Assembly (NCBI RefSeq): GCF_029931775.1
Contig: NC_079320.1
Location: forward strand, 50,547,521 to 50,611,520
Origin: Euleptes europaea
Taxonomy: Eukaryota > Chordata > Lepidosauria > Squamata > Sphaerodactylidae
Direction: 5' to 3'
Length of the DNA stretch: 64,000 bases
Below are positions 33,364-45,984 of the stretch, piece after piece. Both the position numbers and the translations under genes were made by a program. The first letter of the stretch is position 1; every line of letters begins with the position of its first letter. The notes beneath the pieces were generated by a model. The model was given only the letters and a program-made list of their open reading frames with translations, was not told the DNA's origin and ran no database searches.

Positions 33364-33911
33364 GGTATCTGAAATTCTATGGCTCTTGAGCTAAATTTAG
33401 GCAAGGGTCATTCATAAGTGTGGAGTAATAAAACCAGGCGCCAGAAGGATGTGAGATCGTAAGAGGCTGCTCCTCTCAGATCACTTAAGGAACAGTGTGT
33501 GGCCGATTGAGTCGGTTCTCCAAAATATACACAATTGCAAATTATACTTTCATTTCCAAACAAGCTGAGGGGGGCATTTTACCGACCGCAAGCCACATAC
33601 AATTTCCTTCGGGTGCCTTTTCTTTGTGATTTTATTTGGTCTGAAAATAGAGCAAGGGGGAGGAGGAGAACTAAAGGGGGAACACAGCACAATAAAAGTA
33701 CTTGTTTTATGGGAACTCCAGAGCACTGTTCCAAATGAGCGAGTAGCGCTAGGCTTCTCTGTTGATCATTTCACAGAGTGGGACCCATTTGACACTCTAT
33801 CTAGGAAAATACAGTTGAACTGCAAAGGCAACATTTTCTTCTGCCTCGTCCATGTGTAAAACAAGCTTAAATGCAAGTCTTAGGTAGTATCATGCCCATA
33901 GGTCAAGATAG

Positions 33912-34174
33912 ATAAAGAAGAAGAAGAGTTGGTTTTTACATGCCAACTTTTTCAACCACTTAAGGAAGAATCAAACCGGCTTAGAATCACTTTCCCTTCC
34001 CCACAACAGACACCCGGTGAGGTAGGTGGGACTGAGCGATCTCTAAGAGCCATGACTAGCGCAAGGTCGCCCAGCTGGCTTCATGTGTAGGAGTGGGGAA
34101 ATCAAACCCAGTTCTCCAGATCAGAGTCTACCACTTCAAACTACCGCTCTTAACCACTACACCATGCTGGCTCA
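33912..34174 (-). mobile_element. Long Sauria-type tRNA SINE
   Basis: Minus-strand copy with AGAAGAGTTGGTTTTTACAT, ACCCGGTGAGGTAGGTGGGA and inverse A box CTTAACCACTACACCATGCT. A possible short target repeat ATAAAGA flanks it. Confidence 0.8.
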
Positions 34175-34579
34175 TAAAGACTATGATTACAGTGCTTTGG
34201 ACCACAGTAACTTCTGCTTGTGATAACTTTCCGCTGACATCATCCTTCTGCTTGCAGAACTGTCCCCCCCCCCCAGGAGCCCCACATTGTTTCCAAGGAT
34301 CCAATGACCTCTGTCCCAAGAGCAATATCTGGGGGGGGGGGAAAGCATAGTAAGCTATAATGGGTTGCCCCCCAATAACTGTTCCCAATTGCAATCCAGC
34401 AGCCTTCTATGCTACTCTGAAGCCATTTTTTTCAGCCCACTCTCATGGCGGAAACTCTGAAAACCCCAATGTTCATTCTGAACAAGGAAAATGGAGTGGA
34501 GGGGAGCCTGAGCCAGGATACAAACACATTACTGTGATATGATTGGTGACATTTCAAGAAGAGAAACTTGTGTTTCGTG

Positions 34580-34795
34580 TGGGGTTGCCAACCTCCAGGT
34601 GGTGGCTGGAGATCTCCTGGGATTACAACTGATTTCCAGGCGACAGAGATCAGTTCACCTGGATAAAATGGCCACTTTGGAAGGTGGACTCCAAAGTATA
34701 CTGTATTGAAGCACCTCTCCTCCCCAAGCCCTACCCTCCTCAGGCTCCACCCCCAAAATGTCCAGGCATTGCCCAACCCAGAGCTGGCAACCCTA
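34580..34795. mobile_element. Short hAT-like MITE, copy 5
   Basis: Starts TGGGGTTGCCAACCTCCAGG and ends GCTGGCAACCCTA. The flanking 8-mers do not match, so one end may be altered. Same orientation as copies 3 and 4. Confidence 0.7.
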
Positions 34796-35339
34796 GATGA
34801 CACACTATATCGGAGATGGATTGGAAAGAGTGACCACGTTACAAGTTTGTACCAGTTCCAGGGAAATCATGCTTGGGTTGTGGTTTTGGAAGGCTGCCGC
34901 TGTCTTGGGGTGGCTGACTTCTTTGTCTTTATCAGCAGTCAGATACTCAGACAATGGGCAGGTAGAGTTTTTCCTGCCACAGAAATAGCACAGAGGGCAA
35001 AGGTTCCTCTTCTTTATGCAGGTGCTGTAGTTCAAGACACAGGGCAGGCTCAATCATCTTAGGCAACCCAGCGTCAGCAAATTATACTATTTGAAGTTTA
35101 ATTCCACATGGAGCTCCCCAGTGGGGCAGCCTCTTCAGGATTTTAGATTTTATTTTATTTATTTTTAAAAGAAAATAACAATAGCTCCATATTTTTACAA
35201 AGGACAAAAAAGGTCTTATAATCTGATTTTTGCAATAGGTAAAAGAAATCAAACTTCCTTTTCTGCAAATTCCCAAAGAGCAGCTATAGGTGGGCTCAAG
35301 GCAGCTTTTTCATTCCATCTTGCCCAATTCTTATTTTTA

Positions 35340-35585
35340 CTGCAGCCCCCACCCCATATGGCTTTTGCACATGCAAGCCCCGTGATTCCCAGCATATCCT
35401 TTTTGTGGTGGTCAGAGTATCCCAAAATAAAACAAAATTCCTGTGGCACCTATAAGTCCAGTGGCACATGTCTTACTGGATTTTTATTTTGCTATAACAG
35501 ATTAACACTGCTACCCCTTTGCAAAGATGATCCCTCCTCCCTTTCTCATCAGCAGAAAGGCTGACTGGATCCAGCCCGATGTTTA
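35340..35585. mobile_element. GGTTGGATCC-type MITE with nested insert
   Basis: Internal words CCCGTGATTCCCAGCATATC and TGGTGGTCAGAGTATCCC, then right end AAGGCTGACTGGATCCAGCC. An unrelated segment with CTGTGGCACCTATAAG and AGATTAACACTGCTACCCC (foldback-family words) interrupts it at about 35425-35520. Confidence 0.55.
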
Positions 35586-36169
35586 TAGCAGTGGCAGGAG
35601 GAGTGGGGAAAAAGAGTGGCATATTGAGATTCTGGTTTACTGTGGCTTGAGCTCAGGTGCCTACCTGTTCAAAATAGCCCCCAGTGGTCTGTTGCAGTGT
35701 GAAAGGGGGACCTCTTTGACTTGACATTGCATCCCACAGTCTCAAACAGAAATAATCCTTTTAACCGAACCTGGGAGTCTTGTGGCTTAATTCATGGGAG
35801 GTCTTGAAATGCAAGGAGCTGTGCATGCGTATATATGCAAATACTTTTCCACTCCAGGGGCATGCAGATAGAACATGTAAATATACCCAGGATCAAAAGG
35901 ATAGCAAAGCTCCCTTTCAGGGAAGCAGGCCATTCTGCTGATGAATAAAACATGCCCTTAATAGCACTGCAACTCTGGACCTATATCGGGATAATGGCAT
36001 ACCCATAGGTAGTTCAGTGTAATAAATAAAAAATGACCACGGCTAGAATCCCAGATCATTCTCTCCAAAGTAGACTCCTTATCAAATTGGTAAGGCTGAT
36101 CAGGAGTGAGAACCTTTTAAGTGATAACAGTTATTCTTCAGGGAAAGCTTACTCCTTTCTCTAAGCACA

Positions 36170-36484
36170 AGAGAAGAAGAGTTGGTTTTTATATGCTGAC
36201 TTTTACTGCCACTTAAGGAAGAATCAAACTGGCTTACAATCACCTTCCTTTCCCCTCCCTACAACAGACTCCCTGTGAGGTAGGTGGGGCTGAGAGAGCT
36301 CTAAGAGACCTGTGACTAACCCAAGGTCACCAAGCTGGCTTTGTGTGTAGGAGTGGGGAAACTAACCCGGTTCACCAGATTAGTCTTAGCCACTCATGTG
36401 GAGGAATGGGGAATCAAACCCGGTTCTTCAGATTAGAGTCCACTGCTCCAAACCACCGCTCTTAACCACTACACCACACTGGCT
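36170..36484 (-). mobile_element. Long Sauria-type tRNA SINE
   Basis: Minus-strand full-length copy: GAAGAAGAGTTGGTTTTTAT tail, CCCTGTGAGGTAGGTGGGGC body, inverse A box CTTAACCACTACACCACACT. Confidence 0.8.
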
Positions 36485-36770
36485 CTCAAGAGTAAAATAC
36501 TGAGCGAGGGTGTAGAAACTAGAAAAATGTGGCATCTTGAACCACGTATACTTTCTCCAGGCCCCTTTCAAATACTTTTGACACCAAATACCAACCAGCC
36601 TTCTTATGAAAACAGGAGAGAGATATACTATAGAACTTTTGGGGCTGATGGCCACCATTTTAGAAGGGAGCAAATTATAACACCAAGCTGTTTCTTGTGG
36701 TTCAGATTGCAAGGGCACTCATTATGTCCAAAAGAGTTGTCCCAGAAAATACTTGAAATTTGCAAAAATT

Positions 36771-36881
36771 GTTTAAGCAGAAGCTGGACAAGCACTTGTC
36801 ACGGATTCTCTAGGCTGATCCTGCATTAAGCAGGGGGTTTGACTAGACGGCCTGTATGGCCCCTTCCAATTCTATGATTCT
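36771..36881 (+). mobile_element. CR1 LINE 3' end
   Basis: Contains GCTGGACAAGCACTTGTCAC and GACTAGACGGCCTGTATGGC ending CTATGATTCT, a CR1 terminus. The 5' limit is uncertain. Confidence 0.8.
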
Positions 36882-37633
36882 AAGTTTTCTTTCATGTAAC
36901 TTTAGTCTTTCTTCATGTATTACACACTAAGTGTATTCTCCCCACCCCCACCCCCATGAATTTTTCAAGTTCCCAACAAGTTACACTGCTGTTAGGTTTT
37001 TAAAGAAATGCATCAGATATCTTTTTAAGGGCTGATGATCAAGCAAGTTTTTCATGCCAACGCACACACTTGTGTGTCAACTTCCAACAGGTGGCAGATT
37101 TCAGGGACAGCTCAGTGGTTCAAGGCAATCCCGTCAGCTCACTCAGCATGTAGGAATTTGGAAGACCTGTTGAGCCTTTACCTGCAAAAAGTGGATCCAG
37201 TCATCCCCCCCACCCATTCCTGTTCCATGATTATGCTGCCAATCTATTTTGCTAATGTGTCTTCAAATACAAAGCATTTAAGTTACTATTGCAGAGGCCA
37301 GAGTGATAACTCTGCACTTAAGGTGGGTTGTGTCTTCCACTTACAGAATATCCATTTGCAAGACTAAAAGCTATTTTGTAGCTGCTGCCATTAGGGAAGT
37401 GTTTGTAACAAGAAACCATAACAAAAAGTCAGCGAAAGGAAACATTTACGCCCTAACCATAGGCTACTTTACAGATATTAGTGTGTGAGTTGGGGGGTGG
37501 GGGTACTTTTGCATGTCAAGCAAGTGAAGGGATTGAGGTCAAATTACAGCCTTGTTTGTACATAATTTACTAAGAAACTGAGCCACAGAGTTCTATACTG
37601 GGCCCAGTAAGGGCCTGTTGTTATCCCCTAGAT

Positions 37634-37807
37634 CAGCGGTTCCCAAACTGCTCCGCGGAGCACTTGGTGCTCCGTGAAACATCTCCTAGTGCTCCGTGAA
37701 GAGATAGGAAAGAAAATACTACAGTCATTTGGTTAGTATATAGGTGCAAGGTGAAAATTAGTGCTCCGTGACAAATTTCTCTCCTGAAATCAAAAAGTTT
37801 GGGAACA
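37634..37807. mobile_element. hAT-Charlie-like MITE
   Basis: Left end CAGCGGTTCCCAAACTG and right end AAAGTTTGGGAAC are inverted repeats in the style of Charlie-group hAT elements. The inside carries the repeated GTGCTCCGTGA word. The right flank is complicated by a local duplication up to about 37860. Confidence 0.65.
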
Positions 37808-37857
37808 TATGAACATGACTCAAACATATGAATATGACTCAAAACGTTTGGGAACAT

Positions 37858-38072
37858 GTGAACATATGAAACTGCTTTATACTGAATCAGACCCTTGGTC
37901 CATCAAAGTCAGTATTGTCTACTCAGACTGGCAGCAGCTTTCCAGGGTCCCAGACAGAGGTCTTTAACATCACCTACCTGCCTAGTCCCTTTAACTGGAG
38001 TTGCCGGGGATTGAACCTGGGACCTTCTGCATGCCAAGCAGATGCTCTACCACTGAGCCACAGCCCCTTCCC
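37858..38072 (-). mobile_element. tRNA-Ala-like SINE, copy 4
   Basis: Minus strand: GAACATATGAAACTGCTTTA tail, GACCCTTGGTCCATCAAAGT body, TGCTCTACCACTGAGCCACA head. Confidence 0.85.
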
Positions 38073-38212
38073 TAGGGAACTGCTGCCTTAGAGGCTGGCC
38101 CACTGGCTGCTGTAATGCATATTTTAGTCCATAGCTGCTATTCCTATGCTTTAGGATGAAGTACAACTATTCCTACTCCTTTGTAACTCCAAAAGATTGG
38201 ACTAAGGACCGT

Positions 38213-38387
38213 TGGGTTGGATCCAGCCAGCTCTTTTGCTCAGTCTCAGCCAATTCCCCTCCTTATTACAGGTCTCATCTCAGGGTGGGTTTTGTCCATG
38301 TGGGTCCCATGATCCCCAGCATAGCTTTTTTGATGGTCAGAAGAGACTCCTTTCCTACCAGAGGAAAAGCTGGTTGGATCCAACCCA
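38213..38387. mobile_element. GGTTGGATCC-type MITE, best copy
   Basis: About 175 bp with 20-bp inverted ends that differ at one base: TGGGTTGGATCCAGCCAGCT on the left and AGCTGGTTGGATCCAACCCA on the right. No clear target duplication was found, so the superfamily is open. Relatives lie at 5165, 35340, 38985 and 54198. Confidence 0.7.
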
Positions 38388-38984
38388 TTGTGTATACCCA
38401 TTACTTGTTATTCTAGCAACCCAGTAGCCATTATCATATGAGCTTTTAGAAGATTGATGTGCAGTCCTAAACAGTTACATTCTGCCAAGCGCATTAGTCT
38501 GTGGTGTTAGAAAGGTATGAACGTTTAGGATATCAGTGTCATATTTTTGGCTAACTAGTTGGAAATAAGTTACGTAAACATTCACACAATTGCGAACTTT
38601 CTAAAAAAGGGTTTACAATGCGTGCTTTATAGAAATTCTGAATAATTTTTAAGCTAGCACAATAAGACTTGTGGACCTGTTAATCAAAATGCAGACGTCT
38701 ACTTTGGAGCAGAAATATTTAAGCTTTTAATAAAAAAAGATAATCAGCTAAGCTCTCTAATGTATTCATTGCATTGGCCTAATTTTGAGATTAGTTTATG
38801 AAAAGAACAGATGCTTTTCCCACTAGACATTTTACTGCATCAGCAGATTCATAAAGCATTTTGAATTGTACTCTTGGAGCTTAAGGACAAATTTGCCTGC
38901 AGATAAGTTAAGAGGTATAAAAAGGGCAGGGCCACACCATGCCACTGACTTGCGAAGAGGCCCCACTACCTTTAGCAGGGACCA

Positions 38985-39147
38985 CTCACTCTTATTTCCA
39001 TTGTTTGGTGAGGCAGGGGCATTTTCCTCGTTTATACAGCCCCCCATGGGCTTTTTTTTAAAACATGCAGGTCCCATATCCCCAGCATGGCCTTTTTGGG
39101 TGGTCCTTCCTTTTTCACTAGCAGAAAAGCTGGTTGGATCCAACCCA
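38985..39147. mobile_element. GGTTGGATCC-type MITE
   Basis: Internal GGTCCCATATCCCCAGCATG and GGGTGGTCCTTCC, and right end AGCTGGTTGGATCCAACCCA identical to the best copy. The left end is degraded. Confidence 0.6.
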
Positions 39148-39994
39148 TTATGTGGCGAGTTAAAAAATAGGCAAATGGACCCCCAAAGGGATAGGCTAAG
39201 GTACATAGTAACAATCCATGTTCAGTTTTAAACCCTTTGTTGCAACATGGTTGTTAGTTATCTCTTGAATTTTTTTGCTTCTTAACATAAGCTGTTATTT
39301 GCAGTGTAGTGTGCAGGTGACTGTTTAGCTGCTCATCATTCAAGAAAACAGCATAAACTTTGCAAAGTATTAACTTCTTAAGGATACAATATTCTGTTTT
39401 TATAGACAGGAAATGGGAGTCATGGGTGAATTGGGTGAAACATTAGGCTCAACAGAGCTTGACGGAGGTCTTTAAATACATCCCAGTATTATATCCAACA
39501 CAAGATCCCACTTGCCTACATTATAAAAGCTCTTGGGTATCCAGCAGCTTATATGTTTGCACAAGTATTATCCTCCTTAAGGACTCAGTTGAGCACAGAC
39601 AGACTTACAGACTCTACTAAGCACCTACAAGCAGCAAATTTCTATTTGAATAATGTACTTATTTAACAGATTCTAAACAAAGTCAGGGGTTCTGAGCAAA
39701 TGCATCCTGTTTACCTGATCCAAATCAATTGGAACAAGTAGGTCTGGTACTATTACCTGTAAAACCTCTAGATTTCCTCAGCAAACAGCTTGCTAGATGA
39801 GCATTTAAGTGAACGACAACCATTTTCGATGATGAAATTGTGCTCTTCGGATTGGTACACCTAGCACAACACAGAGCTGTAGTAAAGAGAAAAGCTGAAG
39901 GGATGGCTACATCTATTTTTGTTGAGTAATGTATTTGAATTTTCTCACATTACAGTTTCTTGTAATCACACAACAAATGTGGTTATCCTGAGGA

Positions 39995-40150
39995 CGAAGG
40001 GGGGCACAGTGGCTCAGGTTCAAAACACATGCTTAAGTTCCCAAGCTCATTTCCCTCCATGTTCAGTTAAAGGGCCTTGGGTAGCAGGTGTTAGAAAAAG
40101 TGTTTATCTGTGAGCCACTGCCAGTCAAAACAGGCAACAAGATAGATGAA
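39995..40150 (+). mobile_element. Old tRNA-derived SINE fragment
   Basis: GGGGGGCACAGTGGCTCAGG head, CATGTTCAGTTAAAGGGCCT body and GAACCAATGGTCTGAT tail resemble a diverged tRNA-Ala-like SINE. Confidence 0.5.
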
Positions 40151-40170
40151 CCAATGGTCTGATAGGGTAG

Positions 40171-40505
40171 CATAGAATCATAGAGTTGGAAGGGGCCATA
40201 CTAGGCCATCTAGTCCAACCCCTGGTTAATGCAGGATCAGCCTAGAGCATCCCTGACAAGTGCTTGTCCAGCCTCTACTTAAAGACTGCCAGTGAAGGGG
40301 ACCTCAACACCTGCCTTGGTAGCTGATTCCACCTTCGAACAACTCTTTACTGTGAAAATTTCCCCCCTAATATCCAGCTGGTACCTCTCCTCCCGCAATT
40401 TAAACCCATTATTGCTAGTCCTATCCTCTGTTGCCAACAGGAACAGCTCCCTGCCCTCCTATAAGTGATAGTCCTTCAAATACTTACAGCCCTTCAAATA
40501 CTTCC
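40171..40505 (-). mobile_element. CR1 LINE 3' end
   Basis: CATAGAATCATAGAGTTGGA, GGCCATCTAGTCCAACCCCT and ACCTCTCCTCCCGCAATTTA: an inverse CR1-group 3' end of about 330 bp. Confidence 0.8.
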
Positions 40506-40708
40506 TACATGTTCAAGGATAATTTGAGCCATTTCATGGCATCCAAAAAGTCACCTGCAGGTGATTAAGAACTTGCATGAAGTTAAATTGTCCCCGTTTC
40601 AGCGCTTTCTTCCAACTTTATCAAAACAGAGCTGTGTGTGCACATATAAAGAATATTGACTATCTCAGTAAAATAATTGCTTTATTGTCGTTGTCCCCCC
40701 AAACACAG

Positions 40709-41135
40709 TTTCAGTCCACTGCTGGGAAGAGGAGCCAAGTGGAAGAGGCCATATGACAGAATTTGATAGCTTCGCAGTTGTAATCTATGCGGGTGTCCTG
40801 CAAGCCATCATCAGGAAACATTAAAAGTATCAAGAAGGCTTTGGAACAGCTTCACAGGAGTTTTGGGTTTCTCTAAGCAGGGAGAAAACAATGAAGAATA
40901 AAGTGATCTTGTCTGGAAGCTCTGGAAAATCATCAGTGCAATATGATAGCCATTCTCTACGCATCAGTACAGCACTCTAGGAGATGGAAAGAAAATTTTG
41001 AACAAATATGGGATCATTGAAAGAACTGTTGGTATATAATAGTGTTATATTCATGTGTGTATATCTATCTGTCACTCAGTTAAGACTAACGCCAACTTCA
41101 CAATAAAGCACAATAAAATTTGAAGGAATTGTTCC
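40709..41135 (+). other. APELA: Candidate APELA 3' UTR exon
   Basis: A pyrimidine-rich tract with acceptor CCCCCCAAACACAG at 40708 opens a repeat-free block. The block ends with two AATAAA signals at 41102-41107 and 41112-41117. Together with the possible donor right after the APELA stop, it fits a last, wholly non-coding exon. Another AATAAA near 41698 could extend it to about 41720. The APELA 3' UTR is reported to have RNA roles in mouse stem cells. The exon itself is inferred, not proven. Confidence 0.45.
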
Positions 41136-44120
41136 ATAAATAATGCAGATATTGCTTCATGTTTAGAATGCATAGTGAATGTTTTAAGGTTTCCATTATT
41201 CCAACAACTTTGCCATTATCTTAAGACCAGAATAATATGTATTAGCTTGGCTAGGTACCTACTTGTTTCCTAGAAGAAAGTTCTTAAATACTGATTAACT
41301 TCCAATGTAATATCTTGATGTTGGAACCTTACTTTGGAATTCCACTTATACTGATGGAAATGTCCCAAGTAAAGCAGTGCTTATAAGGGCTTTGCTCTAA
41401 TCAAAAAGCATACCTTTGTCTTCTTCAAAAGTAATCCTAGGTGTATTTGTGCTAATCTTAATATGTTTACAAGCATATTCTGAGATTGTTATTTCTTTAT
41501 AGTGTGTTTGTAACTGTATATGATGTAAAAATTGTACTTCAAATAGCATCATTTTAAATAATCTTTGATTTTTTTAAAAAAAACTTGTATTCTGTTCATG
41601 GATTATACGCACATCCAAAGACAAGTGAAGTATTTGCCTACATTGGTTTGTACATTTCATAAGGAATCTGTAAACTCTAACAACCTATTGTGGAGTTAAA
41701 TAAAATGCAATTTCAATTATGCTTTTTTTTTTTTTTACAACTCAGTGAAGGTGAGATAAACCATTAAATCTACTTTCACATTAAGGAAATAGATCAAAGT
41801 TAGGTGCTAGATCAAAGTTAAATAATTCCACTGTAATTTGTCATGATGTGATGTCACTCCATGAGTCAGTAATGACCTCGTACTTGCACAAGGGGCTACC
41901 TTTACCTTTTAATTTGTTCTCTTCTTAGAAGTGCACTGTTGTCAACATCATATTGGATTTAAAAATTTAAATGGATTTTACACGCCATCACACAATATCC
42001 CATGCACATTATTTTTGGTATCCTTCCCCCTCCGTAAATTTCATTCAGCCCTCTAAAAACGGAGACTAAGGACTCAGTTATATTTTGGTGCTATTTTTAA
42101 TATCTTGAACACACTATTACTGTAAAGTAGCATGTGTTTGCAAAACAGCATGCAGAGGATTTCTTCTCTACATGCTGGGCCAAGCAGATTGTGTGAGATT
42201 AGTTTGAGAAAGGAGTTTCAAATAGGACAAAGGAGCTTGCTTTAAATAAATTTAGTTCATGTGACAAATACTCAGTTCACATGGAACTAGAAGGGAACCT
42301 GTAGAAGATAATTCAGTTCACAATCCATTGCAGGGGCCTCTTTGAGTAGGTAGAAATGCCTAGATCAGTGATCCCCAGAGTATTATCTGTGCTGATTGGC
42401 TTCTTGAATTTTGGGGACAAAATCTAAAGGGTACCTTTGGTTGGATCCATGAGTGAGGAAAAAATAAAACAGTAGCATGGCTCATGATGATTGCAAGGGT
42501 TCACCCAGAACTAAGGTTTGTGGCAGTTTTCATTGCTTTTGCTTACATAAGAGAAAAGCCACATTTGGATTTAGGATCACTTTTCTCACACATCGCTCTT
42601 GAACAAGGTGTAAAAAGTATTTTACTTCAGCAGAAGATACCTACTGTATTCAGCTCTCACATTTTTAAAAGACCCTTCATTCAAAGGGTTAGTGTCTGCT
42701 GCTTTATATGCATTTCCTCCCCTATCCACTGTGTAACCTAGTGACCTATTTGAATGAGACTAATCTATAGGTATTTGAAGAACTGGGGTCAAAGGGACAA
42801 TCTCCATCTAGATGCAGCCCAAACAAATATTAGGCTTAGGAAGGAAAAACGGTCATCAACTTTTTGCCCAAGCAAGTTTTCCATTTGCATACTGATCAAA
42901 TGCTCCCTGTTGCTTAATATTTACACAAAGGGGAGAGTGGTCAATCCCTGGGCCACTTCTGCCTATGAACACACTGTAATGCATCTGAGGCACTTGACCA
43001 CCAGTTCCCACAGTGATGATGCTTTTCTGCCTAGTGGGTTATTTTGGGATTAGGTTAGTGATACCTGTCTCCCCCGATTGCTTTTGCCTTTAATTACCCT
43101 TAACTGGGACCCCCCACTCCCCAGTTTGAACTGTGGCTCTGTGTATCAGTCCTGAGCAGATTACATCTACACACAAGGCCTTAAAAGCAAGAGCAATTTT
43201 TACTACATCCAACAATTTAATCTCATACAAGCTCTTCCTCACTAACTTTTCTGTTAAATGCTTTATTTATACACAAGGGACAGAGCAATCCACAAGGGTG
43301 GGCACAAATGCCCTTAGGAGCCAGCGTGACCCCAGCGCCTGCGTTAGTCCCGTTTATCCAAAACTGAGTTTGGAGTCTAAGGGATTAGGCCAAATTCCAT
43401 TTGATTGAGGACAGGCTGGAAAGACTCTGGTTCTGGTTCAAATTCCCGCTCCTTTCTTCTGGAGAGTATTCAACCTCGGGGAAGTCATCCGGGGAGGTGT
43501 TTCCAGGAGATAAATTTGGGTTCCTACTATAAACACATAAAGTTTGCTAATGCTGAATCTAATTAGGTCTCATACATATTGAGGATAAAATGGGAACATT
43601 CTGCTTAAGGAATCTCAAGTTTTCAAGCGGCTGCACAATATAATTCAGAAATAAGGGTTCTCCTCCAATTGCCGCATTAGGAGAGATGATACAAAATTAA
43701 TTTCTAAAACCAAAACCAGGTCTCAAAGTCTGATTTCTAAAATAATTTGGGTTAATTATAATTGGAAGTGCTAGAAATGAAGATCTGGTCATACACTGAG
43801 ATGTAGGTAGATGGTTCAGTGTAATGCTAGCAATTCTTGTATTGATTCCTGGTGTTCCATATAATACTTTATTGGATAATCACTCAGAAATAATTACTAC
43901 ATCAATTACCTCATTTTCCAGTGGACACAGATAATTGGTCCTGTTAGACCTGGCCTACAGCATCATATGGAAAAAGCTTCGAGTGGATGCTGGCTTTCTA
44001 ATAGTACTGGTCATTTAGCAGAAAGTTACTCTGTTGAACCACAACATCAATACTCAGATTTACTACAGCTTAAAGACTTTGTGGGCTTCAGATGCAAAGC
44101 CTCGAACAATAAATACAACT
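41136..44120. other. Tail-to-tail spacer between APELA and TMEM192
   Basis: Three kilobases with almost no recognised repeats, apart from a SINE tail at 41848-41911 (GATGTGATGTCACTCCATGA, ACCTTTACC) and a 22-bp match at 43317-43338 to 5807-5828. No exon was seen. A T-run at about 41725 follows a possible alternative APELA poly(A) site. Confidence 0.4.
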
Positions 44121-44124
44121 GAGC

Positions 44125-45984
44125 AGGGTATCATCTTGTTGAATTTATTATTTCACTGTGTTTATTACAAAATGTATAGAACAAGTTTCACACAAATCAC
44201 ATCAAAACCTGAGTGTGCTTTAAAAATAAAGTTATCCATTCATTCATCTTCCCTATAAAATCCCAGCTGTGTTTAATACACTATTAAAAAGTAACAGGCA
44301 TGTTAGAAGCAGTCAATCCCAGTTAGCTTGTTCTTCTTTTGCACAATACTTAAACACATTGCTCAATGAGAAATAGTGGATTAACAGTCAGTTCGGCTCA
44401 AGTATAGCAAGGTAGCATGCCTTTGTTCTTCTTAAAGATGACCACAGCCCATATTAATCAGAAAACCCTCTTTTTAATATGTCTTCCTATAGAAATACAG
44501 GGTAAGGTATACAGACAAGTCTTGGCAGCAAAAGATACAGCACACAGACAGCTAATAACATGACAGAGAACTTAAGAGCAGGACATGTCCCAAAGCAGCT
44601 TCTGCTGAATTTACAGATCCAGAGATTAGACATTCAAGGCTAATAAGCAGCTATAAATTCCTTGACTATGAACCACTTGGCTTTGGGATAAAAATGCTGA
44701 CATATTAAGAACTGACAATCATTAGGTATCATCATGAACTAAAAAAACAGTAGCAGCAACAATGGCAGGATTTTGCACTGTATGTAGTGAAGTTTACATT
44801 GTACCATAACTGAAGCATTTAAAAAAAGATTCTGCTTGATCTCCAAAGATGCAGTGAACTGAAAGGTATGTATGTATATCCCATGTACAGGATATATCAC
44901 AAGTGATTTGTTCTAAAGAATTTAGAGCTATTTAAACCATTGTCCATATAATATGAAATACCTCTTGGAATGTCCATACCAAGTCACCAACAGAAGGTGC
45001 AAGCATTTGTATACTGGTTGTTATGCATGTCCTTAAATATGCATTGATACCTTCTCTTAATTATGCTTAGTTATCCCCTACTTAGAAGACACACCGAAGG
45101 ATAACCAGGCAGTCGAGATAAATAAGCTGGATGTGTTCATGTTCAAATGTTCCAAATGCCGCTATCTACTTATTATGGGATGCAGTTACTCAGTACATCG
45201 TATGAACAAAGGCATCAAAAGTTTTCAAGTTGTCTGTGTCATTTTTGTATACCTTGTGGTACATACTACCCTTAACTGAAGTCTTACGTACACAGTACAT
45301 TTTGGACTCGACACAAACTTTCCCTCCGCTGCTCCATCTCACTTGTGTGTAGTCTCCATTCCCTTTTAGATCACCTGCCTCTAACCTTACAAGGCTGTGT
45401 AACCAATGCACATACTAATAGAATTTGACCAAGTCAGCACAGTTTGAATGGCAACACTGTCCCTAGTGTATTGGGCCGCTTCCCAGCCGGCTCTCCTATG
45501 GGAGTTTGTCACTGTCCCTGTGCCTTCAGCCGTACCAGTTTTAGCACAGATACTTTAATCATCCTTAATCCCTTTTTAAAACATTTACATGATGACCTAC
45601 TAATTACTATACAAATGCAGAACGCACAAAAACACTGTTCTGATACTTTAGAAGTGAGGAGGTTGGCCAACAAATCTGTTTCATAAAACACTGAATCCCA
45701 AACCACCATAAAGATCTTCAGCAATTTGCATCCATTTGAATTAGAAACTTAAGTGGTTTTCCCCTGGCAAATGTTCATTTTATGTACTGCAGGGATTTTA
45801 GAAAAACCTCCAAAATACATGTCAACACCTAAAAGTTTTAGCACCAAGCCAGAATACCTCCAGCTGGTGTGAAGAACTGGGAATGCTACTGTTCAGCTTT
45901 TATTTGGAACATTTTCTGTTCTCATTCAGTGTGTCGTTGGTCCTGCATTTCTCACAATGTTCTCACACGGTTTCTGGGGCACCA
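44125..45984 (-). other. TMEM192: TMEM192 3' UTR (predicted)
   Basis: A repeat-free 1.86 kb stretch follows the stop codon on the minus strand. It ends at two AATAAA signals (complement of 44161-44166 and 44144-44149). The open frames in it do not conserve known protein. The 3' end is a prediction from the signals. Confidence 0.55.
44144..44166 (-). promoter_or_regulatory. TMEM192: TMEM192 poly(A) signals
   Basis: Two AATAAA hexamers on the minus strand, 17 bases apart. Cleavage is expected some 15-25 bases further left. No other candidate pair is as well placed. Confidence 0.5.

Larger units (their letters stand above)
33365..40708 (+). other. APELA: Probable APELA intron 2 or downstream flank
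   Basis: If the donor GTATCT at 33365 is used and joined to the acceptor at 40708, this is a 7.3 kb intron behind the stop codon. It contains SINEs, MITEs and CR1 ends listed separately. The stretches 33370-33905, 34180-34575, 35590-36165, 36885-37630, 38390-38980 and 39150-39990 show no gene or named repeat. Confidence 0.4.
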
